This document shows positions 6,889 through 15,720 of a DNA stretch of 20,995 nucleotides, piece after piece. The stretch covers positions 15,460-36,454 of the forward strand of contig DBDE01000001.1 in the NCBI GenBank assembly GCA_002293425.1, given 5' to 3'. Position numbers and translations under genes: made by a program. The notes beneath the pieces were generated by a model, which had not been told where the DNA came from, did not search any database, and saw only the letters and a list, made by a program, of their open reading frames with translations. The DNA is from Alistipes sp. UBA940. Lineage in GTDB: Bacteria; Bacteroidota; Bacteroidia; Bacteroidales; Rikenellaceae. Within the stretch, counting starts at the first letter, position 1. Every line of letters starts with the position of its first letter.

Positions 6889-9051
6889 ATGTTGTATAAC
6901 GAAGTAAAGAAGACGATCAGTCTTGCCGACGGCAGGACGATAGAGGTATCTACGGGCAAGTTGGCCAAGCAGGCCGACGGTGCCGTGGTGGTGAAGATGG
7001 GCGACACGATGTTGTTGGGCACGGTTGTGGCGGCTAAGGAGGCCAAGCCCGATGTCGATTTTATGCCCCTGAGTGTCGAGTATCGCGAAAAGTATGCCGC
7101 CGCGGGGCGTTATCCGGGCGGGTTTCTGAAAAGGGAGGCGAGGCCGAACGATAGCGAAATTTTGGTTTCGAGGCTTATCGACAGGGCTTTGAGGCCGCTT
7201 TTCCCAAGCGATTTCCACGCGGAAGTGTTTGTCAATGTCTATTTGATCTCGGCCGATCGGGATATTCAGCCCGATGCGCTGGCCGGATTGGCGGCGAGTG
7301 CGGCGTTGGCGGTGAGCGACATTCCCTTCGGCGGACCCATTTCGGAGGTCAGAGTTGCGCGGATAGGCGGGCAGTTTGTGGTTAATCCCGCGTTTTCGCA
7401 GATGGCCGATGCCGACCTGGATTTGATGGTGGGTGCGACCTATGACAACGTGCTGATGGTCGAGGGCGAGATGAAGGAGGTGTCGGAGGAGGTGATGATC
7501 GAGGCTATCAAAGTTGCGCACGACGAGATCAAACGCCACTGTGCTTTACAGTTGGAGCTGAGCAAGGAGCTCGGCAAGGAGACCAAAAGGGAATATTGCC
7601 ACGAGAGCAACGACGAGGAGCTCCGTGAGAAGATTGTTTCCGAAACCTACGACAAGGCCTATTCGGTGGCGACGAGCGGGAGTTCCAAGCACGAGCGGAG
7701 CGAGGCTTTTGAGGCTATCGAGAGTGAGTTTGCGGCGCAGTTCAGCGAGGAAGAGTTGGCTGTCAAAAAGCCCCTTATCAAGAAATATTTCCACGACGAT
7801 GTGATGAAGCGCGCAATGCGCAATATGATCCTCGACGAAGGGAAGCGGTTGGACGGAAGGAAGACGGATGAGATCCGCCCGATTTGGAGCGAGATAGATT
7901 ATTTGCCTTGCGCCCACGGTTCGGCTCTGTTCACCAGGGGCGAGACGCAGAGTTTGACCACCGTGACTCTGGGGACCAAGCTCGACCAGAAGATGAAGGA
8001 CGAGGTGTTGGTTCAGGGCGAGGAGCAGTTTGTGCTGCACTACAATTTTCCCGCTTTTTCGACCGGTGAGGCGAGGCCGCAGAGGTCGCTTTCGCGCAGG
8101 GAGATAGGGCACGGAAATCTTGCTTGGCGGGCGTTGAAGCCTATGGTGCCGGTGGGTGAGGAGAATCCCTATGCCATTCGGGTGGTGAGCGATATTTTGG
8201 AGTCGAACGGCTCTTCTTCGATGGCGACGGTTTGTGCCGGAACGCTGGCGTTGATGGATGCCGGGGTGAAGTTGAAGAAACCCGTGAGTGGGATTGCGAT
8301 GGGGTTGATCACCGAGAACGGGAAGTTTGCCGTTTTGTCCGATATTCTTGGTGACGAGGACCATTTGGGCGATATGGACTTTAAGGTGACGGGGACTGCC
8401 GACGGCATCACGGCCACGCAGATGGATATTAAGGTCGACGGGCTGCCGTATGACGTTTTGGAGAAGGCGTTGATGCAGGCTAAGGCGGGCCGGCTTCATA
8501 TTCTCGGCAAGTTGAGGGAGACCATCGACACACCGAGGGAGGATTACAAGCCGTTTGTGCCGCGGATAGTGCAGATAGTTATTCCGTCGGACTTCATCGG
8601 AGCGGTCATCGGGCCGGGTGGCAAGATTATTCAGGAGATACAGAAGACCACGGGGACGACCATTACCATCACCGAGGCGGATAATAAGGGCTTTGTGGAT
8701 ATTTTCGGGCCCGATAAGGATGCGCTGGATGCGGCTTTGGGTCGGGTGAAGGCTATTGTTGCCGTGCCCGAGGTGGGCGAGATTTATAAGGGCAAGGTGC
8801 GGAGTGTTGTGCCTTTCGGGGCGTTTGTGGAGATACTTCCGGGCAAGGATGCGTTGTTGCATATTTCGGAGGTGGATTATAAGCGGTTCGAGACTATGGA
8901 GCAGACGGGCATTAAGGAGGGTGATGTGTTGGAGGTGCAGCTTGTGGGTGTGGATGCCAAGACGGGTAAGTATAAGCTTTCGCGTAAGGCACTGTTGCCT
9001 AAGCCCGAGGGGTATGTGGAGCGGCCTCCGAGAGAGGATAAGAAACGGTAG
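6889..9051 (+). CDS. pnp: Polyribonucleotide nucleotidyltransferase (PNPase)
   Basis: Phosphate-dependent 3'-5' exoribonuclease and polymerase acting in mRNA turnover. The 720 residues have the full architecture: first RNase PH domain (about 1-220), helical linker (about 240-320), second RNase PH domain (about 325-545) with catalytic Asp489 and Asp495 in GDEDHLGDMDFKV, KH domain with GPGG at 575-578 in VIGPGGKII, and a C-terminal S1 domain (about 632-700, GEIYKGKVRSVVPFGAFVEI). The ATG at 6889 gives MLYNEVKKTISL, a normal start. Co-transcribed with rpsO. The stop codon is immediately followed by a strong terminator. Confidence 0.98.
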   Translation: MLYNEVKKTISLADGRTIEVSTGKLAKQADGAVVVKMGDTMLLGTVVAAKEAKPDVDFMPLSVEYREKYAAAGRYPGGFLKREARPNDSEILVSRLIDRALRPLFPSDFHAEVFVNVYLISADRDIQPDALAGLAASAALAVSDIPFGGPISEVRVARIGGQFVVNPAFSQMADADLDLMVGATYDNVLMVEGEMKEVSEEVMIEAIKVAHDEIKRHCALQLELSKELGKETKREYCHESNDEELREKIVSETYDKAYSVATSGSSKHERSEAFEAIESEFAAQFSEEELAVKKPLIKKYFHDDVMKRAMRNMILDEGKRLDGRKTDEIRPIWSEIDYLPCAHGSALFTRGETQSLTTVTLGTKLDQKMKDEVLVQGEEQFVLHYNFPAFSTGEARPQRSLSRREIGHGNLAWRALKPMVPVGEENPYAIRVVSDILESNGSSSMATVCAGTLALMDAGVKLKKPVSGIAMGLITENGKFAVLSDILGDEDHLGDMDFKVTGTADGITATQMDIKVDGLPYDVLEKALMQAKAGRLHILGKLRETIDTPREDYKPFVPRIVQIVIPSDFIGAVIGPGGKIIQEIQKTTGTTITITEADNKGFVDIFGPDKDALDAALGRVKAIVAVPEVGEIYKGKVRSVVPFGAFVEILPGKDALLHISEVDYKRFETMEQTGIKEGDVLEVQLVGVDAKTGKYKLSRKALLPKPEGYVERPPREDKKR

Positions 9052-9081
9052 AAAAAAGCCCCTCGCAAGAGGGGCTTTTTT
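9052..9081. terminator. Strong rho-independent terminator after pnp
   Basis: A perfect stem of gcccctc (9058-9064) and gaggggc (9069-9075) has a GCAA tetraloop. It is flanked by six A (9052-9057) and six T (9076-9081), so it could work in both directions. It begins the base after the pnp stop codon and separates the rpsO-pnp unit from the ychF unit. Confidence 0.95.
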
Positions 9082-9111
9082 AGCGATTAACGGTTAATGA
9101 TTAGCGATTAA
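9082..9111. repeat. 7-bp-period degenerate tandem array downstream of pnp
   Basis: About four successive heptamers follow the terminator directly: agcgatt, aacggtt, aatgatt, agcgatt. Units differ at two or three positions but the 7-base period is kept. It is related in period and composition to the arrays at 9134-9154, 2359-2389, 20817-20847 and 20938-20978. Confidence 0.6.
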
Positions 9112-9133
9112 TTTTTCCGCGTTAGCCCATCGA

Positions 9134-9154
9134 TCATTCGTCATTCGTAATTTT
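9134..9154. repeat. Short heptamer array upstream of the ychF promoter
   Basis: Two exact tcattcg units are followed by a degenerate third (taatttt), abutting the T-run before the ychF -7 box. The unit is close to the actcgtc/attcgta units in the rfbA-rfbC spacer. It occupies the place where a -33 element would be expected. Confidence 0.5.
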
Positions 9155-9159
9155 TTTTG

Positions 9160-9167
9160 TACCTTTG
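9160..9167 (+). promoter_or_regulatory. -7 box of the ychF transcription unit
   Basis: TACCTTTG matches the Bacteroidota TAnnTTTG consensus and is identical to the rpsO -7 box. It sits 24 bases before the ychF ATG, giving a predicted leader of about 19 bases. No clear -33 TTTG is seen at the expected distance; that position holds the heptamer array. This is the only good promoter candidate I see for the long rightward chain. Confidence 0.65.
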
Positions 9168-9191
9168 TACGAATATTAAATCGGGAATAGA

Positions 9192-10283
9192 ATGGCACTT
9201 CAGTGCGGCATAGTGGGCCTTCCGAATGTGGGGAAATCCACTCTTTTCAATTCGTTGTCCAACGCAAAAGCGCAGGCGGCGAATTTTCCTTTTTGTACCA
9301 TCGAGCCCAACGTGGGGGTGATAACCGTTCCGGACGAACGCCTAAGCAAGCTGGTGGAGATCGACCGGCCCAAAAAGGTGGTGCCGACCACGATAGAAAT
9401 AGTCGATATTGCGGGACTGGTGAAGGGTGCATCGAAAGGCGAGGGGCTGGGTAACAAGTTTCTGGGAAACATCCGCAACACCGATGCCATCATTCACGTG
9501 CTGAGATGTTTCGATGGCGATGTAACCCACGTCGACGGAAGTGTCGATCCGGTGAGAGACAAGGAGGTGATAGATATGGAGTTGCAGCTCAAAGACCTCG
9601 AAACGGTGGAGAGCCGGATAGGGAAGGTTAAAAAGCAGGCCGAGACGGGGGGCGACAGGGAAGCAAAGGCGGTTTACGACATATTGTTGAAGTACCAGAC
9701 CGCTCTTCAAAAGGGGCTGAATGCGCGGACGGTGGAGCTGGGTAAGGAGGAGAGACGGATGGTGAACGATTTGAACCTGCTGACCGACAAGCCGGTGCTG
9801 TATGTTTGCAATGTGGACGAGGGGAGTGCCGTCGGGGGGAACGTTTACACCGAAAAGGTGCGGTCGGCTGTGACCGATGGAGAGTTGCTGGTCGTTGCGG
9901 CGGGCATCGAGGCGGAGATCGCCGAGCTGGAGGACTATGAGGAGCGGCAGATGTTTTTGCACGACCTTGGGCTCGAAGAGAGTGGGGTGTCGAGGCTGAT
10001 AAAGGGGGCGTACAGGTTGCTCGATTTGCAGACCTATTTCACAACGGGGGCGGACGAGAGTCGCGCGTGGACATTTACGCGCGGGATGAAGGCGCCGCAG
10101 ACTGCGGGCATCATCCACACCGATTTCGAAAAAGGGTTTATCAGGGCGGAGGTGATAAAGTATGACGATTATGTGCGCCTCGGTTCGGAGAAGGCGTGCA
10201 GAGAGGCGGGAAAAATCGCCGTCGAGGGTAAAGAGTACGTCGTGCAGGACGGCGATATAATGCATTTCTTATTTAATGTTTAG
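9192..10283 (+). CDS. ychF: Obg-family ribosome-associated ATPase YchF
   Basis: Translation-associated P-loop ATPase of the YchF/OLA1 group. The 363 residues equal the E. coli length. Motifs: Walker A GLPNVGKS (9-16), the switch region NFPFCTIEPNVGV, the G3 motif DIAGLVKGASKGEGLGN, and NVDE at 207-210 in place of the GTP-specifying NKxD, as expected for the ATP-preferring subgroup. A helical segment lies about 130-170 and a C-terminal TGS domain covers about 280-362, ending DGDIMHFLFNV. The ATG at 9192 begins MALQCGIVGLP, the normal start. It opens the rightward chain and is followed after 5 bases by the SIMPL-domain gene. Confidence 0.97.
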   Translation: MALQCGIVGLPNVGKSTLFNSLSNAKAQAANFPFCTIEPNVGVITVPDERLSKLVEIDRPKKVVPTTIEIVDIAGLVKGASKGEGLGNKFLGNIRNTDAIIHVLRCFDGDVTHVDGSVDPVRDKEVIDMELQLKDLETVESRIGKVKKQAETGGDREAKAVYDILLKYQTALQKGLNARTVELGKEERRMVNDLNLLTDKPVLYVCNVDEGSAVGGNVYTEKVRSAVTDGELLVVAAGIEAEIAELEDYEERQMFLHDLGLEESGVSRLIKGAYRLLDLQTYFTTGADESRAWTFTRGMKAPQTAGIIHTDFEKGFIRAEVIKYDDYVRLGSEKACREAGKIAVEGKEYVVQDGDIMHFLFNV

Positions 10284-10288
10284 GGATT

Positions 10289-11020
10289 ATGGAAAAGGTT
10301 AGGGATTACAGTTTTATCGGATTGGCTATCATTGTGGCCGCGATCGTTTTGGGTTGTGCTTACACCTATAAGTTCAGGGCGGAGAACATCATCACCGTCA
10401 CGGGCTTGGGCGAGACCGAGTTTTCGAGCGACCAGGTGGTGTGGCGCGGAGCAATAAACACCGAAAGTATGTCGGTTTCGGACGGTTATGCCGGACTGGA
10501 GAGGAGCAAACAGACGGTGCTGGACTTCATCACTTCCCGCGGTATAGATGCTGGGGAGGTCGATTTCGGGTTTGTGAATGTCAACAAGATGTCGGAGCCG
10601 GTGTATGGTGCCAACGGGAACTATTCGGGACAGCGGTTTACGGGATATATGCTCACCCAGGAGTTTATCATCGAGTCGGGCGATCTGGATTCGGTGGAGG
10701 CTGTTTCGAGGGATATTTCGTCGCTCATAGCCCAGGGGGTACAGATGGATTTGTGGCAGCCGGCGTACTATTTTTCGGAACTGGACGGGTTGAAGCTCGA
10801 CGTGATAGAGCAGGCGACCAAAGATGGGCGCGAGCGTGCCGAGCGGATTGCCGATAATGCCGGCGGAAAACTCAAAAAGCTGAAAAAGGCGACCATAGGG
10901 GTGTTTCAGATTACCGGTGCCAATACCGACGAGGAGTTTACGGCAGGAGGGAGCTTCAACACTTCGAGCCGCAATAAGAAGGCAAGGATAACTGTTAGAT
11001 TGGAATATCGTGTCAAGTAA
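10289..11020 (+). CDS. SIMPL-domain (DUF541) exported or membrane-anchored protein
   Basis: 243 residues with an N-terminal hydrophobic segment (about 9-27) after a short charged start, then a SIMPL/DUF541 domain: ITVTGLGETEFSSDQVVW (35-52) is the typical first strand, and the C-terminus has the alternating ARITVRLEYRV pattern. The segment contains LGC at 21-23, which looks like a lipobox, but Leu at -2 is atypical, so I favour an uncleaved anchor or ordinary signal. The domain should lie in the periplasm. The molecular function of this family is poorly defined and cannot be stated here. It is tightly packed between ychF (5-base gap) and gltX (11-base overlap). Confidence 0.82.
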   Translation: MEKVRDYSFIGLAIIVAAIVLGCAYTYKFRAENIITVTGLGETEFSSDQVVWRGAINTESMSVSDGYAGLERSKQTVLDFITSRGIDAGEVDFGFVNVNKMSEPVYGANGNYSGQRFTGYMLTQEFIIESGDLDSVEAVSRDISSLIAQGVQMDLWQPAYYFSELDGLKLDVIEQATKDGRERAERIADNAGGKLKKLKKATIGVFQITGANTDEEFTAGGSFNTSSRNKKARITVRLEYRVK

Positions 11021-12506
11021 AGTCAGAGTTCGTTTTGCGCCTTCGCCCACCGGACCGTTGCATATAGGGGGTGTGCGGACGGCGTTGTATAACTATTTGT
11101 TTGCCCGCCGAAGTGGGGGAACGTTCATTTTGCGCATCGAGGATACCGACACCCAGCGTTATGTGCCCGGGGCGGAGGAGTATATTTTGGAGGCGTTGAA
11201 GTGGTGCGGGATCGAGATAGACGAGGGCGTGGGCGCACCTGTTGCGAGTGACGTGCCGTATCGGCAGAGTGAGAGGAAGGATATTTATGTCGAGTATGTT
11301 CGGCGGCTTGTGGAGAGCGGATGGGCGTATTACGCGTTCGACACGGCCGAAGAGTTGGACAGACTCAGGGCCGAAGCGGGAGAGGGATTTGCCTATAATT
11401 ACGCCATCAGGGGGAGGTTGATTAACTCTTTATCGCTTCCGGAAGACGAGGTGAAGGAGCGGATCGCCCGTGGAGAGCAATATGTCGTTCGTTTCAGGGT
11501 GCCGGAAGGGCTCGACGTGGTGATGGACGACCTGATCCGGGGCGAGGTGGTGATAGGCTCCTCCACCCTGGACGACAAGGTTTTGTGGAAGAGCTCCGAC
11601 GGGCTGCCGACCTATCATTTGGCCAATATTGTGGACGACCATTTGATGGAGATTTCGCACGTCATTCGGGGCGAGGAATGGTTGCCCAGTTTGCCGTTGC
11701 ACTATTTGTTGTACGAAGCTTTCGGGTGGAAACGGCCGCGATTCGCCCATTTGCCGTTGCTGTTGAAACCGACGGGGCAGGGGAAGCTGTCCAAGAGAGA
11801 CGGCGACAAGATGGGGTTTCCGGTCTTTCCGTTGCAGTGGGTTTCGGGCGATGGTGTGTCGGCGGGTTATCGGGAGGATGGCTATTTTCCCGAGGCGTTC
11901 ATCAATATGCTTGCGCTGCTGGGTTGGAATCCGGGCACGGAGCAGGAGATATTTTCGATGGACGAGCTGATCGCCGATTTTTCGTTGGACAGGGTTTCGA
12001 AGTCGGGGGCGCGGTTCCAGCCCGAGAAGGCGCGATGGTTCAACCACGAGTATATGCTCAGAAAGTCGGACGGAGAGGTGGCGCGTCTTTTTATGCCTGT
12101 TCTTTCGGAGAAGGGGGTTGTTTGTGATATTTCCGCGGTTACCCGCATTGTCGGATTGGTGAAGGAGCGGGCGACGTTCGTTAAGGATATTTGGGGGCTG
12201 TCGAGCTACTTTTTCGAAAGGCCGGGACAGTATGACGAGAAGGCGGTGGCGAAGTACTGGAAGGGGGATAATCCTTCGCGTGTGAGGGCCCTTCGCGAGG
12301 TGTTGGCGGATGCCGATTTCGGCAATTTGGATAGTGTCATCCACGGCACCATCGAGGCGAACGAGTGGCCGATGGGCCAGGTGATGAACTCGCTCAGGTT
12401 GGCGATAGTGGGTGCGTCGATGGGCCCGGGATTGGCCGAAATTTGCCAGATCATCGGCCGAGAGGAGACTCTGCGCAGGCTCGACGATGCTATTGAGAAG
12501 TTATGA
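11010..12506 (+). CDS. gltX: Glutamate--tRNA ligase
   Basis: Class I aminoacyl-tRNA synthetase charging tRNA-Glu. The 498 residues are normal for Bacteroidota. The HIGH motif is LHIGG (17-21) in FAPSPTGPLHIGGVRTALYN, and the KMSKS equivalent is KLSKR (259-263). The GTG at 11010-11012 is the only start that includes the conserved N-terminal strand (SKVRVRFAPSPTG); it overlaps the upstream gene by 11 bases. The stop overlaps the dapB ATG as ATGA, suggesting coupling. I did not try to decide whether the enzyme is discriminating. Confidence 0.97.
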   Translation: MSSKVRVRFAPSPTGPLHIGGVRTALYNYLFARRSGGTFILRIEDTDTQRYVPGAEEYILEALKWCGIEIDEGVGAPVASDVPYRQSERKDIYVEYVRRLVESGWAYYAFDTAEELDRLRAEAGEGFAYNYAIRGRLINSLSLPEDEVKERIARGEQYVVRFRVPEGLDVVMDDLIRGEVVIGSSTLDDKVLWKSSDGLPTYHLANIVDDHLMEISHVIRGEEWLPSLPLHYLLYEAFGWKRPRFAHLPLLLKPTGQGKLSKRDGDKMGFPVFPLQWVSGDGVSAGYREDGYFPEAFINMLALLGWNPGTEQEIFSMDELIADFSLDRVSKSGARFQPEKARWFNHEYMLRKSDGEVARLFMPVLSEKGVVCDISAVTRIVGLVKERATFVKDIWGLSSYFFERPGQYDEKAVAKYWKGDNPSRVRALREVLADADFGNLDSVIHGTIEANEWPMGQVMNSLRLAIVGASMGPGLAEICQIIGREETLRRLDDAIEKL

Positions 12507-13192
12507 AAGCGGCTATTATAGGATACGGAAAGATGGGGCGCGAGATCGAACGGATTTTGCGTGAGCGGGGTCACGAGGTGGTGCTGATTGTCGATAAGGA
12601 CAATGGTCAAGACCTGTGCGAGTCCAAAGTTGCGGGTGTGGATGTCGCTTTGGAGTTTACCACTCCCGACTCCGCTTTGGGCAACATCAAAAAGTGCTTG
12701 GAGCTGGGCGTTCCGGTGGTGTGCGGCACGACGGCGTGGACTGCCCATTTGCCTGAGATCGAGGAGTTGTGCCGACGTGTAGGGGGGGCTTTTTTCTGGG
12801 CTTCCAACTATTCGGTGGGGGTGAATGTGGTGTTTGAGTTGAATAGGGTTTTGGCTCGGTTGATGGATGGTTATCCGGAGTTCGATGTGACCATCGAGGA
12901 GACTCACCACGTCGAGAAGAGGGATGCGCCGAGCGGTACGGCGATGGTGCTGGCGCACGATGTTTTGGACAATATCGACAGGAAGAGTGCCGACAATTTG
13001 CAGGTTGTCTCCACGCGGCGGGGTGTTGCGACGGGGACGCACACGGTGACGTACGAGTCGCCGAGCGATATTATCACTTTGAGGCACGATATTAAGAACC
13101 GCAGCGGCCTTGCGCTGGGTGCGGTGATGGCGGCGGAGTTTTTGGTGGGGAAAAAGGGTGTTTATACTATGAAAAATTTGTTGAAACTATGA
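12503..13192 (+). CDS. dapB: 4-hydroxy-tetrahydrodipicolinate reductase
   Basis: NAD(P)H-dependent reductase of the lysine and diaminopimelate pathway. The 229 residues are slightly shorter than the E. coli enzyme (273) but in the range I expect for Bacteroidota. It has the nucleotide-binding GYGKMG (7-12), CGTTAW, SVGVNVVFEL and the family signature HHVEKRDAPSGTA (135-147) with His135/His136 and catalytic Lys139. The ATG overlaps the gltX stop by 4 bp, and the stop overlaps the lepB ATG by 4 bp. Confidence 0.96.
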   Translation: MKAAIIGYGKMGREIERILRERGHEVVLIVDKDNGQDLCESKVAGVDVALEFTTPDSALGNIKKCLELGVPVVCGTTAWTAHLPEIEELCRRVGGAFFWASNYSVGVNVVFELNRVLARLMDGYPEFDVTIEETHHVEKRDAPSGTAMVLAHDVLDNIDRKSADNLQVVSTRRGVATGTHTVTYESPSDIITLRHDIKNRSGLALGAVMAAEFLVGKKGVYTMKNLLKL

Positions 13193-14409
13193 ATCGTTGG
13201 ATTAAATTTGGCATAGCGTCGGTGCTGTGGGTGCTCATCTTCGTGGTGTGGATGCGCTCGGGGTGGATGCTGTTGGGCTTGGTGGTGATTTTCGATATTT
13301 ATATTACCAAATTTTTCGAGAGAAATGTTTTGCCTCGGCACAGGGAATTGGCCCGGAAGAATCGTTTGTACTACTCCATAACCGATTGGGCGTGGGCGAT
13401 CGTCTATTCCGTCGTGTTGGCGACGGTCATCCATACCTGTGTTTTTCAGTTTTATAAGATCCCGTCGCAGTCGATGGAGAAGAGTTTGATGGTGGGCGAC
13501 TATCTCTATGTTTCCAAGATAAGCTATGGGCCGCGGATGATAATGACCCCGTTGGCGGTGCCGCTGGTGCACAATGTGTTGCCCGTTTTCGGCGGGAAGT
13601 CCTATTGCGAGGGCGTTCAGTGGAAATATAAGAGGTTAAAAGGGCTGAAGCCCATCAGGCGCGACGATGCGGTGGTGTTCAATTGGCCGGCCGATCCGGC
13701 GCACACGCCGGTGGATAAGCGCGACAACTACATCAAGCGTTGCGTGGGATTGCCCGGAGATACTTTACAGATAGTGGGGACGCAGCTGTATGTCAACGGG
13801 GTGCCGCAGCCTCGCTATGAGGGGATGCAACAGACCTATGAAATTTCGACGAGCGTGCCCTTTTCGGAACAGGTGGTGTTCGACGATCTGAGGATATATC
13901 CGGGCGATTTCGAGTACGATCCGGCGAGCGGAAAGTTTATTTTCCCGTTGACACAGGAGGGTTTGCAGAGAGTCGAGAGGATGGGCAATGTGACCGATGT
14001 CGAGCTGGTCGAAGCGAGGCGCACTTTTTTTCCGACCGTCAACGGTTGGACAGAGAATGATTACGGGCCGATATGGGTGCCTGCCAGGGGCGCGACGGTG
14101 GAGCTGAATCTGGACAACATAGAGCTGTATGGCCACATTATCGAGGTGTACGAACACAACAGCCTCGAAGTGCGGAACGGGGTTATCTACATCAATGGAC
14201 AGGTTGCCGATTCTTACACCTTTTCGATGGACTATTATTGGATGATGGGGGATAATCGCAACAGCTCGTCCGACAGTCGCTATTGGGGCTTTGTGCCCGA
14301 AGATCACATCGTGGGCAAGGCGTCGTTCGTGTGGTTGTCGCTCGACCCGACCCGCGGCTGGTTCGACGGCAAGGTGAGGTGGAGCAAGATGTTTAAAAAG
14401 GTGAGGTGA
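13189..14409 (+). CDS. lepB: Signal peptidase I
   Basis: Membrane serine protease (S26A) removing signal peptides on the periplasmic side. The 406 residues have hydrophobic segments at about 6-22, 25-39 and 67-86, then the catalytic domain. The nucleophile is Ser95 in IPSQSMEKSL; the general base is Lys183 in DNYIKRCVGLPGD; GDNRNSSSDSRYWG is at 354-367. The 170 residues between the Lys motif and the GDN motif are much longer than in minimal enzymes, as is common in this phylum. The start overlaps dapB and the stop overlaps the next gene (GTGA), so translation is probably coupled. Confidence 0.96.
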   Translation: MNRWIKFGIASVLWVLIFVVWMRSGWMLLGLVVIFDIYITKFFERNVLPRHRELARKNRLYYSITDWAWAIVYSVVLATVIHTCVFQFYKIPSQSMEKSLMVGDYLYVSKISYGPRMIMTPLAVPLVHNVLPVFGGKSYCEGVQWKYKRLKGLKPIRRDDAVVFNWPADPAHTPVDKRDNYIKRCVGLPGDTLQIVGTQLYVNGVPQPRYEGMQQTYEISTSVPFSEQVVFDDLRIYPGDFEYDPASGKFIFPLTQEGLQRVERMGNVTDVELVEARRTFFPTVNGWTENDYGPIWVPARGATVELNLDNIELYGHIIEVYEHNSLEVRNGVIYINGQVADSYTFSMDYYWMMGDNRNSSSDSRYWGFVPEDHIVGKASFVWLSLDPTRGWFDGKVRWSKMFKKVR

Positions 14410-14816
14410 GCTATAAGACGATAAAGGGTCCGGTCGAGGCGGAGATCAAGGAGCGGCATAGCCGGTTTCGGGCGTTTGCGTGGCCGGTCTCTTCGGAGGG
14501 CGAGGTGAGGGTGCTTGTCAAAGGTCTCAAAGAGCGATTCCCCGATTCGAGCCACGTTTGTTATGCTTACAGACTGGGGCCGCGGGGCGACATTTGGGCG
14601 GCGAGCGACAATGGTGAACCGAGCGGCAGTGCAGGCAGGCCGATATTGGGACGGATAATGTCGGCGGGGGTGAGCGATACTCTTGTTGCTGTTGTGAGGT
14701 GGTTCGGCGGTAAGAAACTTGGGGTGCCCGGGCTGATAGCGGCCTATAAGGCGGCGGCGGAAGAGGCGTTGAGGGCGGCGGAGGTTGTTGAAAAAGTCAT
14801 AGACCAGAGATTATGA
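14406..14816 (+). CDS. YigZ/IMPACT-family protein, single-domain form
   Basis: 136 residues matching the N-terminal UPF0029 domain of YigZ/IMPACT proteins: SRFRAFAWPV, HVCYAYRLGPRG, SDNGEPSGSAGRPIL and VVRWFGGKKLGVPGLIAAYKAAA. Full-length YigZ is about 200 residues with a C-terminal DUF1949 domain; that half is absent, and the frame ends cleanly in the ATGA overlap with pyrB, so this looks like a genuine short form, not a frameshift. The GTG start at 14406 overlaps the lepB stop by 4 bp. Eukaryotic IMPACT is linked to translational control; a role here cannot be deduced. Confidence 0.9.
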   Translation: MSYKTIKGPVEAEIKERHSRFRAFAWPVSSEGEVRVLVKGLKERFPDSSHVCYAYRLGPRGDIWAASDNGEPSGSAGRPILGRIMSAGVSDTLVAVVRWFGGKKLGVPGLIAAYKAAAEEALRAAEVVEKVIDQRL

Positions 14817-15718
14817 AGAGTTTGATTTCTATCGGAGATTTGACGCGCGAGGAGATCGTGCGGCTGATGGAGCTGGCGGCCGAGTTCGAGAAAAATCCCG
14901 AACAACGATTGCTTCAGGGGCGGGTTATCGCTTCGCTGTTTTTCGAACCCTCGACACGGACGCGGCTAAGTTTCGAGAGCGCGATCAATCGGCTGGGGGC
15001 GAGGGTGATCGGCTTTTCGGACGCGACCAATACCTCGGTTTCGAAGGGAGAGAGCCTGCACGACACCATTTCGGTCATCTCGAACTATTGCGATATGATC
15101 GTGATGCGCCATTCGTTGGAGGGCGCGGCGAGGTATGCGAGCGAGGTGGCGAGCGTGCCTGTCGTCAATGCGGGCGACGGTGCGAATCAGCACCCTTCTC
15201 AGACGTTGCTCGACCTCTATTCCATTAAGAAGACCCAGGGGACGCTGGAAAATCTGCACGTGATGATGGTGGGCGATTTGAAGTATGGCCGGACTGTGCA
15301 CTCGTTGTTGGAGGCCCTTTCGCACTTCAATGCCAGGTTCACTTTTGTTTCGCCCGAGGAGTTGCGCCTGCCGGAGGAGTATAGGAGATATTTGAGCGAC
15401 AGGGGGTTGGTGTTCGAGGAGTTTGAGGAGTTGGATGGGCGGATGGAGGATGTCGATATTTTGTATATGACCAGAATACAGAAGGAGAGGTTTAACGATC
15501 CGATGGAATATGAGCGGGTGAAGAATGCCTATGTTTTGCGGGCGTCGATGTTGGAGGGGACGCGCGACAATATGCGGGTGCTGCATCCGTTGCCGCGGGT
15601 GGGCGAGATTGCCACGGACGTGGATGCGAGCCCCAAGGCTTATTATTTCGAGCAGACCCGGAATGGAGTTTATGCCCGAATGGCGGCGATATGTTATTTG
15701 TTGGGGGTTAAGGTGTAA
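14813..15718 (+). CDS. pyrB: Aspartate carbamoyltransferase, catalytic subunit
   Basis: Condenses carbamoyl phosphate and aspartate, the committed step of pyrimidine synthesis. 301 residues, a usual length. The carbamoyl-phosphate site is FFEPSTRTRLSFESA with Ser47-Thr48-Arg49-Thr50-Arg51; GDGANQHPSQTLLDLYSI, MVGDLKYGRTVHSL and HPLPR (258-262) are all present. The ATG overlaps the preceding stop by 4 bp. The regulatory subunit gene pyrI follows, but after a 77-base spacer containing two hairpins, unusual in this otherwise overlapping chain. Expected to assemble with PyrI into the allosteric holoenzyme. Confidence 0.97.
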   Translation: MKSLISIGDLTREEIVRLMELAAEFEKNPEQRLLQGRVIASLFFEPSTRTRLSFESAINRLGARVIGFSDATNTSVSKGESLHDTISVISNYCDMIVMRHSLEGAARYASEVASVPVVNAGDGANQHPSQTLLDLYSIKKTQGTLENLHVMMVGDLKYGRTVHSLLEALSHFNARFTFVSPEELRLPEEYRRYLSDRGLVFEEFEELDGRMEDVDILYMTRIQKERFNDPMEYERVKNAYVLRASMLEGTRDNMRVLHPLPRVGEIATDVDASPKAYYFEQTRNGVYARMAAICYLLGVKV

Positions 15719-15720
15719 TT

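Noticed and set aside
9082..9111. Phase-variable promoter or att site downstream of pnp
   Set aside because: No invertase or integrase gene and no paired inverted repeat around a promoter were seen; only a tandem array can be supported.
10289..10360. Lipoprotein signal in the SIMPL-domain protein
   Set aside because: The VLGC sequence has an atypical Leu at -2 and the hydrophobic segment is equally consistent with a membrane anchor; not asserted.
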